A stretch of 15,000 bases of DNA from Chrysomallon squamiferum (Eukaryota; Mollusca; Gastropoda; Neomphalida; Peltospiridae), in assembly GCA_012295275.1 (NCBI GenBank), contig CM022674.1, positions 4,040,610-4,055,609 on the forward strand, given 5' to 3'. The position numbers and the translations under genes were made by a program. Positions within the stretch are counted from its first letter, which is position 1, and every line of letters begins with the position of its first letter. The notes beneath the pieces were generated by a model that did no database searches, was not told the origin of the DNA, and saw nothing but the letters and a program-made list of their open reading frames with translations. This document shows positions 11,775 to 15,000 of this stretch, one piece after another.

Positions 11775-12145
11775 GGAAAACTAGGGAGAAGAATAAATAT
11801 AGAAACATATTAAAAGAAAATTAATATATATTATAAATGAATAATAAAAAAAATCGAATGGTTAAAAAAATAATAATAAACGTAAAAATAAAAATATGTG
11901 TGTGTGTGTATGTATGTGTATATATATTCATACATACATACATACGATAAAATAAAATATTTAAGGCGAAACAGAAACATTTCGAAAAAGAAAACGACGT
12001 TAAAATAATAACAATAATAATAAAAAAAGATAAAAAAAAAAGAAAACAGAGCTAAAAATTTAGCAAACTTTTCCTCCAACGTCGTCAACCAATGTGACAA
12101 AAAAGACGAACACTTACCGTTGTCGTTGCCGTATCCCCAACTCAT
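274..12145 (-). CDS. Cytosolic alpha carbonic anhydrase (CA2-like), 5' half of gene, 4 coding exons, C-terminus outside window
   Basis: Alpha carbonic anhydrases interconvert CO2 and bicarbonate using a zinc held by three histidines. Joining 12145-12118, 1295-1101, 805-687 and 369-274 gives 438 nt, an open 146-residue N-terminal part of a family usually about 260 residues long. It begins MSWGYG, the cytosolic-type start, with no signal peptide. Family landmarks occur in order: QSPID (26-30), GGP (78-80), FHFHWGS (90-96; zinc ligands H91 and H93), GSEH (101-104; the gatekeeper Glu is E103), AELHLVHWN (113-121; third zinc ligand H116, with E114) and DGLAVLGI (136-143). All junctions are GT/AG with phases 1, 1, 0. 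By my recollection the same phases occur in vertebrate cytosolic CA genes. The position equivalent to CA2 His64 is Ala64, so the usual proton shuttle is missing. Identification as alpha-CA is secure; which paralogue it is cannot be decided from half a protein. Confidence 0.95.
370..686 (-). other. Carbonic anhydrase intron 3 (317 bp)
   Basis: GTATTA to TTTAG intron between exons 3 and 4. It contains a short AAAT microsatellite at about 490-513 and otherwise AT-rich unique sequence. The open frames over it on the minus strand are read-through of exon 3. Confidence 0.9.
687..805 (-). CDS. Carbonic anhydrase coding exon 3 (zinc ligands 1 and 2)
   Basis: The exon is 119 nt between acceptor TTTCAG (ends 806) and donor GTATTA (686-681). 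Its first two bases, CC, join the A of exon 2 to make Thr75, followed by [20 protein letters not shown] and on through GSEHTT to PAE. It carries the FHFHW zinc motif (H91, H93) and the GSEH motif with gatekeeper Glu103. It ends in phase 0 directly before LHLVHWN, which is where exon 4 begins. The donor is weaker than GTAAGT, but no other GT keeps the protein in register with the family. Confidence 0.94.
806..1100 (-). other. Carbonic anhydrase intron 2 (295 bp)
   Basis: GTAAGT to TTTCAG intron. The stretch 920-1045 is unusually rich in TCGAA/TTCGA words, and 924-962 can fold as an imperfect hairpin (CGAAAC...TCGAAAT against ATTTCGA...GTTTCG). No other feature seen. Confidence 0.88.
1101..1295 (-). 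CDS. Carbonic anhydrase coding exon 2 (residues 10/11-74 plus one base)
   Basis: Acceptor TTTAG ends at 1296 and the exon starts with GA completing Gly10. It encodes [13 protein letters not shown], then DKQSPIDI and a beta-strand region ending KENS, then one A before donor GTAAGT at 1100-1095. The exon is 195 nt (2 + 64 codons + 1). Residues 61-68 read NVGASVKA and align with the CA2 segment NNGHAFNV, so N62, H64 and N67 of CA2 become Val, Ala and Lys. The loop before GGP is about three residues shorter than in CA2. The acceptor is preceded directly by a TTA microsatellite in place of a normal pyrimidine tract. Confidence 0.93.
1299..1334. repeat. AAT microsatellite abutting the exon 2 acceptor
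   Basis: About nine TAA units on the plus strand with one interruption near 1326. In the gene sense this is a TTA array ending directly at the acceptor AG of intron 1, so the repeat supplies the polypyrimidine-like tract. Confidence 0.9.
1450..1680. repeat. ATTT run, AGT array and T-rich low-complexity block
   Basis: ATTT units at 1450-1472, AGT/TAG arrays at 1491-1500 and 1506-1550, then ATTT/ATTTT-rich DNA to about 1680 ending in an oligo-T run. The poly-Ser and poly-Phe frames here are artefacts of the repeat. Confidence 0.9.
1681..2040. other. Intronic unique sequence, no feature recognised
   Basis: Moderate-complexity sequence with several CpG-containing words (ACGACCCG, AACCCGAA, TTACGTTCG). 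No coding potential, promoter or known repeat recognised. Confidence 0.6.
2045..2133. repeat. Compound microsatellite GTCT / TTC / ATT
   Basis: GTCT units (2045-2064), then about twelve TTC units (2070-2107) and an ATT array (2107-2132) in direct succession. ATT units resume at 2139-2156 at the edge of the interspersed repeat copy. Confidence 0.9.
2141..2256 (-). mobile_element. Interspersed repeat copy A (retroposon-like fragment with AAT tail)
   Basis: About 110 bp shared with 7841-7946. Both contain TTTTTCGTATTTATTTACTT, a TTAATT..TTCATTA segment, then a CCGGG.GACGCAGTTCC motif and CTTTAATT, after which the two copies diverge. Both are flanked on the other side by an ATT array. Read on the minus strand, the unique head AATTAAAGGAACTGCGTC comes first and the AAT array last, as for the 3' end of a SINE or LINE with a microsatellite tail. 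The family is not identified. Confidence 0.6.
2358..2460. repeat. Compound microsatellite TTC / ATT / GTA
   Basis: CTT units at 2358-2387, ATT at 2387-2400, GTA at 2399-2430 and again at 2438-2460 after a short CGTAAT interruption. It is the same motif series as near 1500 and 2940-3026, suggesting stepwise mutation from ATT to AGT arrays. Confidence 0.9.
2462..2730. promoter_or_regulatory. CpG-richer intronic island with E-box and short hairpin
   Basis: Complex sequence with more CpG dinucleotides than its surroundings. It includes a GCACGTGC palindrome (2607-2614), an AACGTCAC CRE-like half-site near 2534 and the hairpin at 2647-2692. It lies between two microsatellite blocks. A regulatory role is inferred only from composition and motifs. 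Confidence 0.3.
2647..2692. other. Short inverted repeat / hairpin
   Basis: TGTCTGATATCGAGGC (2647-2662) pairs with GCCTCTAATATCAGACA (2676-2692): ten plus five paired bases with a small bulge and a loop of about 13 nt. It is shorter than a usual pre-miRNA. Confidence 0.5.
2940..3026. repeat. Long ATT array passing into AGT array
   Basis: About twenty uninterrupted ATT units (2940-3000) change abruptly to about eight AGT units (3001-3026). It is followed by degenerate GTA/GTT-rich DNA to about 3140. Confidence 0.95.
3185..3270. promoter_or_regulatory. CRE cluster with DR1 nuclear-receptor site (candidate intronic enhancer)
   Basis: Within 86 bp there is one full palindromic CRE, TGACGTCA (3225-3232), three further CRE half-site variants (ACGTCAT at 3185-3191 and 3244-3250; ATGACGTCT at 3262-3270), and AGGTTA-A-AGGTCA (3204-3216), a direct repeat with one-base spacing as bound by HNF4/RXR-type receptors. 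The segment is microsatellite-free. The motifs are seen; binding is inferred. Confidence 0.4.
3485..3720. repeat. AAT / ACT / AAAT microsatellite block
   Basis: AAT array at 3485-3518, ACT array at 3538-3564, then mixed AAT/AAAT units to about 3710. The poly-Ile and poly-Val frames over it are artefacts. Confidence 0.9.
3721..4338. other. Intronic unique sequence without recognised features
   Basis: AT-rich complex sequence ending in ACAT/GTGT-rich DNA (about 4230-4310). A TCACGTCATT CRE-like half-site lies near 3939-3948. No gene, RNA or known repeat recognised. Confidence 0.6.
4339..4421. repeat. CT dinucleotide array (about 41 units)
   Basis: An uninterrupted TC run of about 82 bp. It is a homopyrimidine mirror repeat able in principle to adopt a triplex, and GA-rich in the gene-sense transcript. 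The poly-Ser/Leu frames are artefacts. Confidence 0.97.
4647..4679 (-). repeat. 33-nt poly-T run (poly-A in gene sense)
   Basis: Uninterrupted homopolymer after a CTTTTC lead. On the minus strand it could be the A-tail of an old retroposon whose body would lie at 4680 and upward, but I recognise no retroelement body there. Confidence 0.85.
4680..5560. other. Intronic complex sequence with degenerate internal repeats
   Basis: About 880 bp free of microsatellites. CACAG.TTTT.AAAGCT occurs at 5001-5014 and 5056-5072, GGGCCTCA at 4995-5002 and 5075-5082, and a related CCACAGCTTTC lies near 4884-4894. This suggests an old duplicated unit. No open frame of note and no recognised gene. Confidence 0.45.
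5614..5686. repeat. GT dinucleotide array
   Basis: About 36 TG units with one A interruption at 5641, preceded by degenerate TGTC/TGTG sequence from 5580. Alternating purine-pyrimidine, so a potential Z-DNA former. Reverse complementary to the AC array at 8650-8709. Confidence 0.96.
5718..5795. repeat. Two-unit tandem repeat, period 45 bp
   Basis: GATAGAGAAA...TAGAGACA.ACAGAGGAAAG occurs at 5718-5750 and 5763-5795 with a few substitutions. The period is divisible by three, so it also appears as a repeated peptide in the local frame, but nothing else suggests coding. Confidence 0.75.
5796..6014. other. Intronic unique sequence, nothing recognised
   Basis: Complex AT-rich DNA between the GT and GA arrays, with a few CTGACTGA/GACAGA words near 5840-5870. 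No feature supported. Confidence 0.6.
6015..6072. repeat. GA dinucleotide array (about 28 units)
   Basis: Uninterrupted AG run, CT-rich in gene sense and therefore complementary to the GA-rich transcript of 4339-4421. Confidence 0.96.
6233..6280. repeat. 24-bp tandem duplication
   Basis: AAAAGATAAATAAATATATA followed by ATAC is repeated exactly at 6233-6256 and 6257-6280. A recent local duplication of an AT-rich unit. Confidence 0.85.
6309..6408. promoter_or_regulatory. IRF-element plus CRE composite (candidate intronic enhancer)
   Basis: GAAAACGAAAG (6349-6359) fits the GAAANNGAAA interferon-regulatory-factor element. Directly adjoining it is GGTGACGTCACC (6359-6370), a 12-bp palindrome with a full CRE (6361-6368). 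CRE variants TGACGTCT (6309-6316) and TGACGTGC (6401-6408) flank it at about 45 and 33 bp. The sequence is seen; the regulatory reading is inference. Confidence 0.4.
6474..6530. repeat. ATTTT/ATT low-complexity block
   Basis: T-rich ATT and ATTTT units. A TA run just precedes it near 6458-6468. Confidence 0.85.
6702..6751. repeat. TTG/CTG hexamer-like array
   Basis: Imperfect GCTGTT/GTT units, related to the shorter tract at 10051-10081. Not within any coding exon. Confidence 0.85.
6752..7074. other. Intronic unique sequence with NF-E2/MARE-like and ERR-like motifs
   Basis: About 320 bp of complex DNA. ATGACTCAGCA (6984-6994) is the reverse complement of TGCTGAGTCAT, a strong AP-1/NF-E2 (Maf/CNC) site. 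TGACCTTGAGGTC (7011-7023) contains the extended half-site TCAAGGTCA on the minus strand and a diverging second half. The spacing is 16 bp. Function is inferred. Confidence 0.35.
7075..7102. repeat. ATTT microsatellite
   Basis: About seven ATTT units, followed by imperfect ATTT/GTTT sequence to about 7120. Confidence 0.85.
7211..7396. repeat. AAAT arrays flanking AAC/AAT-rich block
   Basis: AAAT runs at 7215-7252 and 7368-7396 enclose a degenerate AAC/AAT/ATA-rich stretch that contains two similar ATGA(C/T)GATATAACAACA-like segments. Confidence 0.85.
7397..7796. other. Intronic unique sequence, no supported gene
   Basis: About 400 bp, with a TA run at 7555-7570. A 76-residue minus-strand open frame (7782-7552) has normal complexity but no recognisable motif and no sign of splicing into the CA transcript, so I do not annotate it as a gene. 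Confidence 0.5.
7810..7850. repeat. ATT microsatellite (tail of interspersed repeat copy B)
   Basis: About thirteen ATT units adjoining the repeat copy that starts at 7841. Less regular ATT units precede it from 7797. Confidence 0.92.
7841..7946 (-). mobile_element. Interspersed repeat copy B (retroposon-like fragment with AAT tail)
   Basis: Second copy of the element at 2141-2256, in the same orientation. It shares TTTTTCGTATTTATTTACTT, a CCGGG.GACGCAGTTCC motif and the CTTTAATT end, with small indels in the T-rich part. The copies diverge right after CTTTAATT. The head motif with a trailing AAT array on the minus strand suggests an RNA-mediated insertion. Family unknown. Confidence 0.6.
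7947..8250. other. Intronic unique sequence, nothing recognised
   Basis: Complex DNA with a T/C-rich stretch (8100-8180) ending in an 18-nt poly-T (8156-8173). No feature supported. Confidence 0.6.
8251..8545. repeat. Compound trinucleotide block ATA / GAA / AAT / ATC / ACT / TTG
   Basis: ATA at 8253-8269, about sixteen GAA units at 8269-8315, mixed AAT/ATA, then ATC (8472-8493), ACT (8509-8525) and TTG (8526-8545). Predicted frames here are repeat artefacts. Confidence 0.92.
8650..8709. repeat. AC dinucleotide array (30 units)
   Basis: Uninterrupted array. Complementary to the GT arrays at 5614-5686 and 9397-9458 in the same intron. Confidence 0.97.
8769..8785. repeat. T8-G9 homopolymer junction
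   Basis: Eight T directly followed by nine G, unusual in this AT-rich region. It may be a true slippage tract or an assembly-sensitive spot. Confidence 0.7.
8825..8856. repeat. ACAT microsatellite
   Basis: About eight ACAT units. Confidence 0.93.
9055..9108. repeat. 54-bp perfect palindrome with TA core
   Basis: AAAAATTAATTGTGTAGG (9055-9072), nine TA units (9073-9090), then the exact reverse complement (9091-9108). CAGT outside the left arm and ACTG outside the right arm extend the symmetry after a two-base offset. It can form a cruciform in DNA or a long hairpin in RNA from either strand. Confidence 0.92.
9121..9362. repeat. TA and ATAC arrays
   Basis: TA runs at 9121-9161, 9222-9250, 9291-9300 and 9341-9362, with ACAT/ATAC units at 9301-9340. 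Together with the palindrome this makes a 300-bp strongly AT-rich, easily melted segment. Confidence 0.92.
9397..9458. repeat. GT dinucleotide array
   Basis: About 30 units with one phase slip near 9410. About 690 bp from the complementary AC array. Confidence 0.96.
9459..9680. other. Intronic unique sequence, nothing recognised
   Basis: Complex AT-rich DNA between the GT array and the T-rich block. No open frame or motif cluster of note. Confidence 0.6.
9681..9862. repeat. T-rich low-complexity block
   Basis: ATTT/TTTTA-rich sequence with several oligo-T runs. It does not match the interspersed repeat pair. Confidence 0.8.
9863..10741. other. Intronic complex sequence, no supported gene
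   Basis: About 880 bp with a TTG/CTG tract (10051-10081) and a CRE variant AGACGTCA (10025-10032). Two open frames of normal complexity exist: plus 10116-10355, which is hydrophobic at the start then Cys-containing, and minus 10670-10488. Neither has recognisable motifs or splice context, and I do not call them genes. Confidence 0.5.
10742..11350. repeat. Ancient diverged minisatellite, period about 31 bp, with TGACCT half-sites
   Basis: A GACC(T)-type word recurs at 10814, 10845, 10876, 10907, 10938, 10971, 11002, 11032, 11062, 11090, 11107, 11137, 11168 and 11199 (position of the G). Spacings are mostly 30-33, with one short unit. Each unit begins like GTGACCTCTGTAT and ends like ATATGTATCATAT. 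The flanks to 10742 and 11350 hold weaker units. Exact TGACCT, a nuclear-receptor half-site, occurs at 10875, 10970, 11136 and 11198, and a full CRE TGACGTCA lies at 11284-11291. Units are too diverged for simple repeat filters. Confidence 0.8.
11351..11692. other. Intronic unique sequence, nothing recognised
   Basis: Complex AT-rich DNA with two oligo-T runs near 11461-11480. The 102-residue plus-strand frame covering it has no motif I recognise and is probably chance. Confidence 0.55.
11693..11773. repeat. GA dinucleotide array (about 40 units)
   Basis: Uninterrupted AG run in intron 1, about 345 bp from the exon 1 donor. Homopurine mirror repeat, CU-rich in the transcript. Confidence 0.97.
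11774..12117. other. 5' end of intron 1
   Basis: AT-rich with TG/TA/ATAC short repeats at 11898-11945 and A-rich runs (12021-12045). The donor GTAAGT at 12117-12112 matches the U1 consensus well. Confidence 0.75.
12118..12145 (-). CDS. Carbonic anhydrase coding exon 1 (start codon, residues 1-9 plus one base)
   Basis: Reading leftwards, ATG at 12145-12143 opens M-S-W-G-Y-G-N-D-N plus one G, followed by donor GTAAGT at 12117-12112. The leftover G joins GA from exon 2 to make Gly10, giving the family pattern WGYG..NGP. W3 and Y5 match Trp5 and Tyr7 of CA2. The start context is favourable, with A at -3 and A at +4. Without the homology this 28-nt exon would be invisible. The minus-strand open frame that continues to 11831 is intron read-through and not protein. 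Confidence 0.9.
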
Positions 12146-12300
12146 TGTTCCACAACAACTACAACACCGACGTTCTAACCGCTGCTTGGGTCACGTTTTA
12201 ACGCGTTGAAATACCAGCGTTAGGTTTACAATTGAGCTAACATTGCAATAGTCACGTGACCGCGGCAATGCATAACTTGGGAAACAGCTGTGCACTATAA
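12146..12300 (-). promoter_or_regulatory. Probable 5' UTR and core promoter of the carbonic anhydrase gene
   Basis: Immediately upstream of the ATG the sequence is richer in G+C and CpG than the flanks (ACGTTC, AACGCGTT, CCAGCGTT, CCGCGG), and no microsatellite interrupts it. It contains a perfect GTCACGTGAC palindrome (12251-12260), a palindromic AACGCGTT (12200-12207), a second CACGT core (12192-12196, reading ACGTGA on the gene strand) and a CAGCTG E-box (12285-12290). I see no TATA box on the gene strand. The transcription start cannot be placed from sequence alone, and a non-coding exon further upstream is possible. Confidence 0.5.
12251..12260. promoter_or_regulatory. CLEAR/E-box palindrome GTCACGTGAC
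   Basis: Exact ten-base palindrome centred on CACGTG, about 106 bp upstream of the start codon. The sequence equals the published CLEAR consensus for MiT/TFE (TFEB-type) factors and also suits USF and MITF. That it is functional is inferred from its position and palindromic completeness only. Confidence 0.45.
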
Positions 12301-12560
12301 CAGAGGTGGTTGTAATAAGGAGATGCACCGAATATTATAATAATACCAAAGTCGATTTAGTAAGTTAAAAAAAAAAAATATATATATATGCATTACTTCA
12401 CTATTACTGCTACTACTACTATTGTTGTTGGTGGTGTTGGTGTTGGTGTTGGTGTTGGTATTGTTATTATTATTGTTATTAAGATTGTTATTGCTGTTTT
12501 CTTCTTGTTGTTGTTTACTGTTGTCGTAGTTGATATTGTTATGTTCTCGTTGTTGATACA
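12301..12560. other. Upstream intergenic sequence with GGTGTT/TTG repeats
   Basis: A-run and TA tract (12366-12390), then ACT and TTG units and about four GGTGTT units (about 12428-12458). The poly-Asn/Thr and poly-Val frames are repeat artefacts. Confidence 0.75.
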
Positions 12561-12625
<65 letters not shown>

Positions 12626-12682
12626 AGTAATAAAAATCCGGATTAGTCCCAGCCTGTGCATATGATAGAAAAAGAAGTGATT

Positions 12683-12707
<25 letters not shown>
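12561..12707. repeat. ATT array and TA array upstream of the gene
   Basis: About 21 ATT units at 12561-12624, and a TA run of about 26 bp at 12682-12707. Confidence 0.93.
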
Positions 12708-12714
<7 letters not shown>

Positions 12715-12876
12715 GTGGGTTTTTTTTCTCTATAACCCGCCAGTATGAATTTTAAAACACGATTATATATGAATAACAATTTACAATAGAAGCAATAAAC
12801 CTATCATTCACATAATGATCTCTGGTGGTTACTGTATAAAAAGATAAGTTGTGTTTTGTATTATAACTAAATATGA

Positions 12877-12877
<1 letters not shown>

Positions 12878-12961
<84 letters not shown>

Positions 12962-12962
12962 C

Positions 12963-13044
<82 letters not shown>
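12878..13044. repeat. Long CT array (about 165 bp, two interruptions)
   Basis: TC runs of about 80, 18 and 63 bp separated by short CC interruptions near 12959-12963 and 12981. It is the longest single repeat in the window, about 730 bp upstream of the start codon. On the gene strand it reads GA, a GAGA-type tract. The overlapping poly-Ser/Leu and Arg-Glu frames are artefacts. Confidence 0.97.
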
Positions 13045-13048
<4 letters not shown>

Positions 13049-13380
13049 AAAACAAATAAAAGTACATTCCTCTAACACGCATATTCATATACTCATACAC
13101 ACACGTATATACATAAACATGCTTAAAAAAAGGAGAAAGGTAGATAGATACATAGACACTTATATAATTTTTTTTTAAAACAAATTAAATACATTTTTAA
13201 AAAAGTGAAATAGTTCATATTTATATCTAATAACATTAGCTGATTTTTCTAATAATAACTTAATAATCTTATTCAAAAAGTTCTGTTCATTTATATACGC
13301 TGTGTCTTATAAAATATTTAATGTGTTTAAATAAATATGTTTTTAAACATAATTGATTAATTGAGTAATGTTATAAGAAC
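13045..13380. other. Intergenic AT-rich sequence, nothing recognised
   Basis: About 335 bp of AT-rich DNA with short ACAT/ATAG words. No feature supported. Confidence 0.6.
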
Positions 13381-13389
13381 AAAAAAAAA

Positions 13390-13390
<1 letters not shown>

Positions 13391-13449
<59 letters not shown>
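13391..13449. repeat. ATT microsatellite preceded by A-run
   Basis: An A-run of about ten bases runs directly into about 19 ATT units. The A-run to ATT transition resembles a retroposon-tail boundary, but no body is recognised. Confidence 0.93.
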
Positions 13450-14059
13450 TTTATTTTACCATCATCATCATCTTTATCATTATTCACTTGCTTAATTACT
13501 TGCTAGCTTTCTTGGTTGACTGCTTGTTTTCTGTTCTCATGTCAATAGATATAAAATTAATCCATGGATGAAAAGATACGGAACATTAAGAAAGCTAAAG
13601 CAGCCGTATAATTAGTTGTATTCGATTTTTAAAATTTTAGTACTCATACCATGGTTCGATTCCATTAAAATTTCCGACTTAGTGATTTTAACTGGAAATT
13701 GAATATGAAGGAATTGTCTCCCTTTAATTTGCCAGACAGTTATTTTAGATTTATATATTTAATGTAGTGGCAGCTGTTTTTCAGTTCTGAGTGGATGTAA
13801 GTCTGTATAGCGAATATTTATTTACTCATAATCCTTAATATCAGGTTTATTTATGTATTTACTTATACAGACTATTTATTTAATTACTTGGGGTTTTTTT
13901 ATGTTTGTTTGCATGCTTATTTATGATTATTTTTCTTCATATGGACATTTAATTTTTTATTATTTCTTTGTTTTTAATGTTTGATTGTTTTTTTATTTGT
14001 ATGTTCAGATAGTAAATCCTTAATAAAAGGCGTTAAATTTAAGTTCTGTGGAATGGACG
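13450..14059. other. Intergenic sequence, one Pol III B-box match
   Basis: About 600 bp of AT-rich complex DNA with ATTT-rich parts (13820-13990). The only notable item is the B-box match at 13653-13663. No open frame of interest. Confidence 0.6.
13653..13663 (+). promoter_or_regulatory. RNA polymerase III B-box match GGTTCGATTCC
   Basis: Exact fit to the tRNA internal promoter B-box GGTTCGANTCC. The bases around it (ATGG...CCAT) can form a four-pair T-arm-like stem with a seven-base loop. I find no convincing A-box or acceptor stem, so this is a SINE/tRNA fragment, a TFIIIC site or a chance match. Confidence 0.35.
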
Positions 14060-14060
14060 A

Positions 14061-14118
14061 AATAGCTAGGGATACATACTTTGGAGCGCTGTAGTCACGG
14101 GTTTTAAATCCGTGACCT
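14061..14118 (+). mobile_element. Degenerate tRNA-like sequence (probable SINE head relic)
   Basis: TAGCTAGGG (from 14063) resembles an A-box, GGAGCGCTG (14083-14091) resembles the D-arm end of many tRNAs, and TCACGGG-TTTTAAA-TCCGTGA (14095-14115) forms a T-arm-like stem and seven-base loop in B-box position. No matching acceptor stem closes it and the anticodon arm is reduced, so it is not a working tRNA. A tRNA-derived SINE relic is the best explanation. Confidence 0.4.
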
Positions 14119-14480
14119 TAAATATTGCAAAAATGCAGTATTGTTGATTGTAACGACGAACAGGGTTTAATTTTAAGGTAGGCGAAAACAAAACGTAACA
14201 GTGAAAACAGTTCTTGTTGATGATATTTGCAGGTAAAACGTACATGAAGTTAAAAATGTACTTTATCTACGTGTGTTTTTGCTGAGATTAGCTTATTTTT
14301 AATTATTGCGTAATTTAAACGAAGAACTCGATTGAAGTATCAATAAAAGAGATTTATAGGCTGCTGCATGATTTAAAAGAACAATAAATGTCTGTCTAGC
14401 ATAACTGCCATGATTTAGGGTAATTTTATATGTGAATACGGTAACATATTAGTTTTTCTTTTTTTATTATTTTCAAAATT
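14119..14480. other. Intergenic sequence, nothing firm
   Basis: Possibly the body of the SINE relic. A small hairpin (AATATTGCA..TGCAGTATT, about 14121-14142) follows the tRNA-like part. Otherwise unremarkable AT-rich DNA. Confidence 0.5.
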
Positions 14481-14482
14481 TA

Positions 14483-14934
14483 TTCAGCAGTCTCAGATTT
14501 TTATGAAACTTGGTATGTTTGTTGATTTGGATCCCACAGCACCAAATTTTTTAGGCCAATCAGACCAGTGGATTGGGATATATGGATCCCGAATTGTGAG
14601 ATTTTTGGCCAAAATGGGCGTGACCACCAACCCTTGAACCCTCATATCTCAGGAACTACTGAGCCAATCTTCATAAAATTGATATTGTTCAAAAAGGCAA
14701 TATTACAGGGTTTTCATTATTGTTCGTGACCTTTAGATAATCTTTCTTGAAATTTAATCTCCCACATGTTAACTAAAACATATAAAAATTTCAGAGGTGT
14801 CAAGCCCATTTTGGCCAAAACTCTAAAAATTCGGATTTGGTGCTGTGGGATCGCAGTCAATAAGTATACCAAGTTTCATAAAAATCTGAGACAGTTAGGT
14901 TTAACCCATTGAGTGATTTGACACGGAATGACCC

Positions 14935-14935
<1 letters not shown>
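14483..14935. mobile_element. Fold-back repetitive element ending in AAT array
   Basis: Three blocks are inverted repeats of each other in nested order: 14490-14516 with 14866-14892 (27 bp perfect), 14530-14547 with 14835-14852 (18 bp perfect) and 14603-14619 with 14804-14820 (17 bp perfect). The left arm has about 35 extra bases. A third, direct partial copy of the arm's TTCATAAAA/GAGCC.AT motif lies at about 14650-14690. The right side ends in GACACGGAATGACCC directly before the AAT array. No transposase is encoded. This suggests a non-autonomous fold-back or inverted dimer element. Confidence 0.65.

Positions 14936-14989
<54 letters not shown>
14936..14989. repeat. AAT microsatellite at window end
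   Basis: About eighteen AAT units immediately after the fold-back element, probably grown from its 3' tail. The window ends in AAC-rich sequence. Confidence 0.94.
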
Positions 14990-14992
<3 letters not shown>

Positions 14993-15000
14993 CAACAACA

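Larger units (their letters stand above)
1296..12117 (-). other. Carbonic anhydrase intron 1 (10,822 bp), microsatellite-rich
   Basis: Bounded by donor GTAAGT (12117-12112) and acceptor TTTAG (ends 1296). It is over thirty times longer than introns 2 and 3. A long first intron is typical of animal genes and often holds regulatory sequence. It contains at least twenty long simple repeats of several classes, separated by islands of higher-complexity DNA that hold the CRE, DR1 and IRF-type motifs, the interspersed repeat pair, the palindrome and the 31-bp minisatellite listed separately. No second gene is convincingly nested on either strand. Confidence 0.88.

Noticed and set aside
11831-12117. 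Long minus-strand extension of the exon 1 frame
   Set aside because: Read-through past a strong GTAAGT donor into low-complexity intron; the conserved protein resumes only at exon 2.
12867-13178. Arg-Glu, Ser-Leu and similar frames upstream of the gene
   Set aside because: Artefacts of the long CT array, open in several frames on both strands.
14061-14118. Functional tRNA gene
   Set aside because: No acceptor stem pairs across the ends and the anticodon arm is incomplete.

Overview
The window is non-coding-rich eukaryotic DNA from an animal, most likely a mollusc and quite possibly a cephalopod. That taxonomic call is an inference. It rests on a spliced animal-type alpha carbonic anhydrase gene with a very large first intron, an AT-rich background and an extreme density of long perfect microsatellites. 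Nothing looks bacterial, and I found no operon, CRISPR array, rRNA or intact tRNA gene.

The only gene I can support is the 5' half of a cytosolic alpha carbonic anhydrase on the minus strand. Four coding exons lie at 12145-12118, 1295-1101, 805-687 and 369-274. All have GT/AG junctions and join in frame into 146 residues that carry all three zinc histidines. The C-terminal part (roughly 110-120 residues by family length) lies beyond the left edge. The first two coding exons are separated by a 10,822-bp intron that fills most of the window. Introns 2 and 3 are only 295 and 317 bp.

Layout: 1-1295 holds exons 4, 3 and 2 with their short introns. 1296-12117 is intron 1, a mosaic of AAT/ATT, AGT, TTC, CT/GA, GT/AC, AT, ACAT and AAAT microsatellites around islands of ordinary sequence. 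Those islands hold clusters of CRE-type TGACGTCA sites, a DR1 nuclear-receptor site, an IRF-plus-CRE composite, a 54-bp perfect palindrome, two copies of an interspersed repeat with AAT tails, and a strongly diverged minisatellite of about 31 bp whose units carry TGACCT-like half-sites (about 10742-11350). 12118-12300 is exon 1 and the probable 5' UTR/promoter, with an exact GTCACGTGAC E-box. 12301-15000 is upstream intergenic DNA with more microsatellites, a degenerate tRNA-like (SINE) relic, an isolated Pol III B-box match and a fold-back repetitive element that runs into a terminal AAT array.

Points of most interest are the enzyme's replaced proton-shuttle position (Ala where CA2 has His64), the ancient 31-bp array, the mutually complementary microsatellites inside one intron (potential long double-stranded RNA), and the regulatory-motif clusters. 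All regulatory readings are motif-level inferences.
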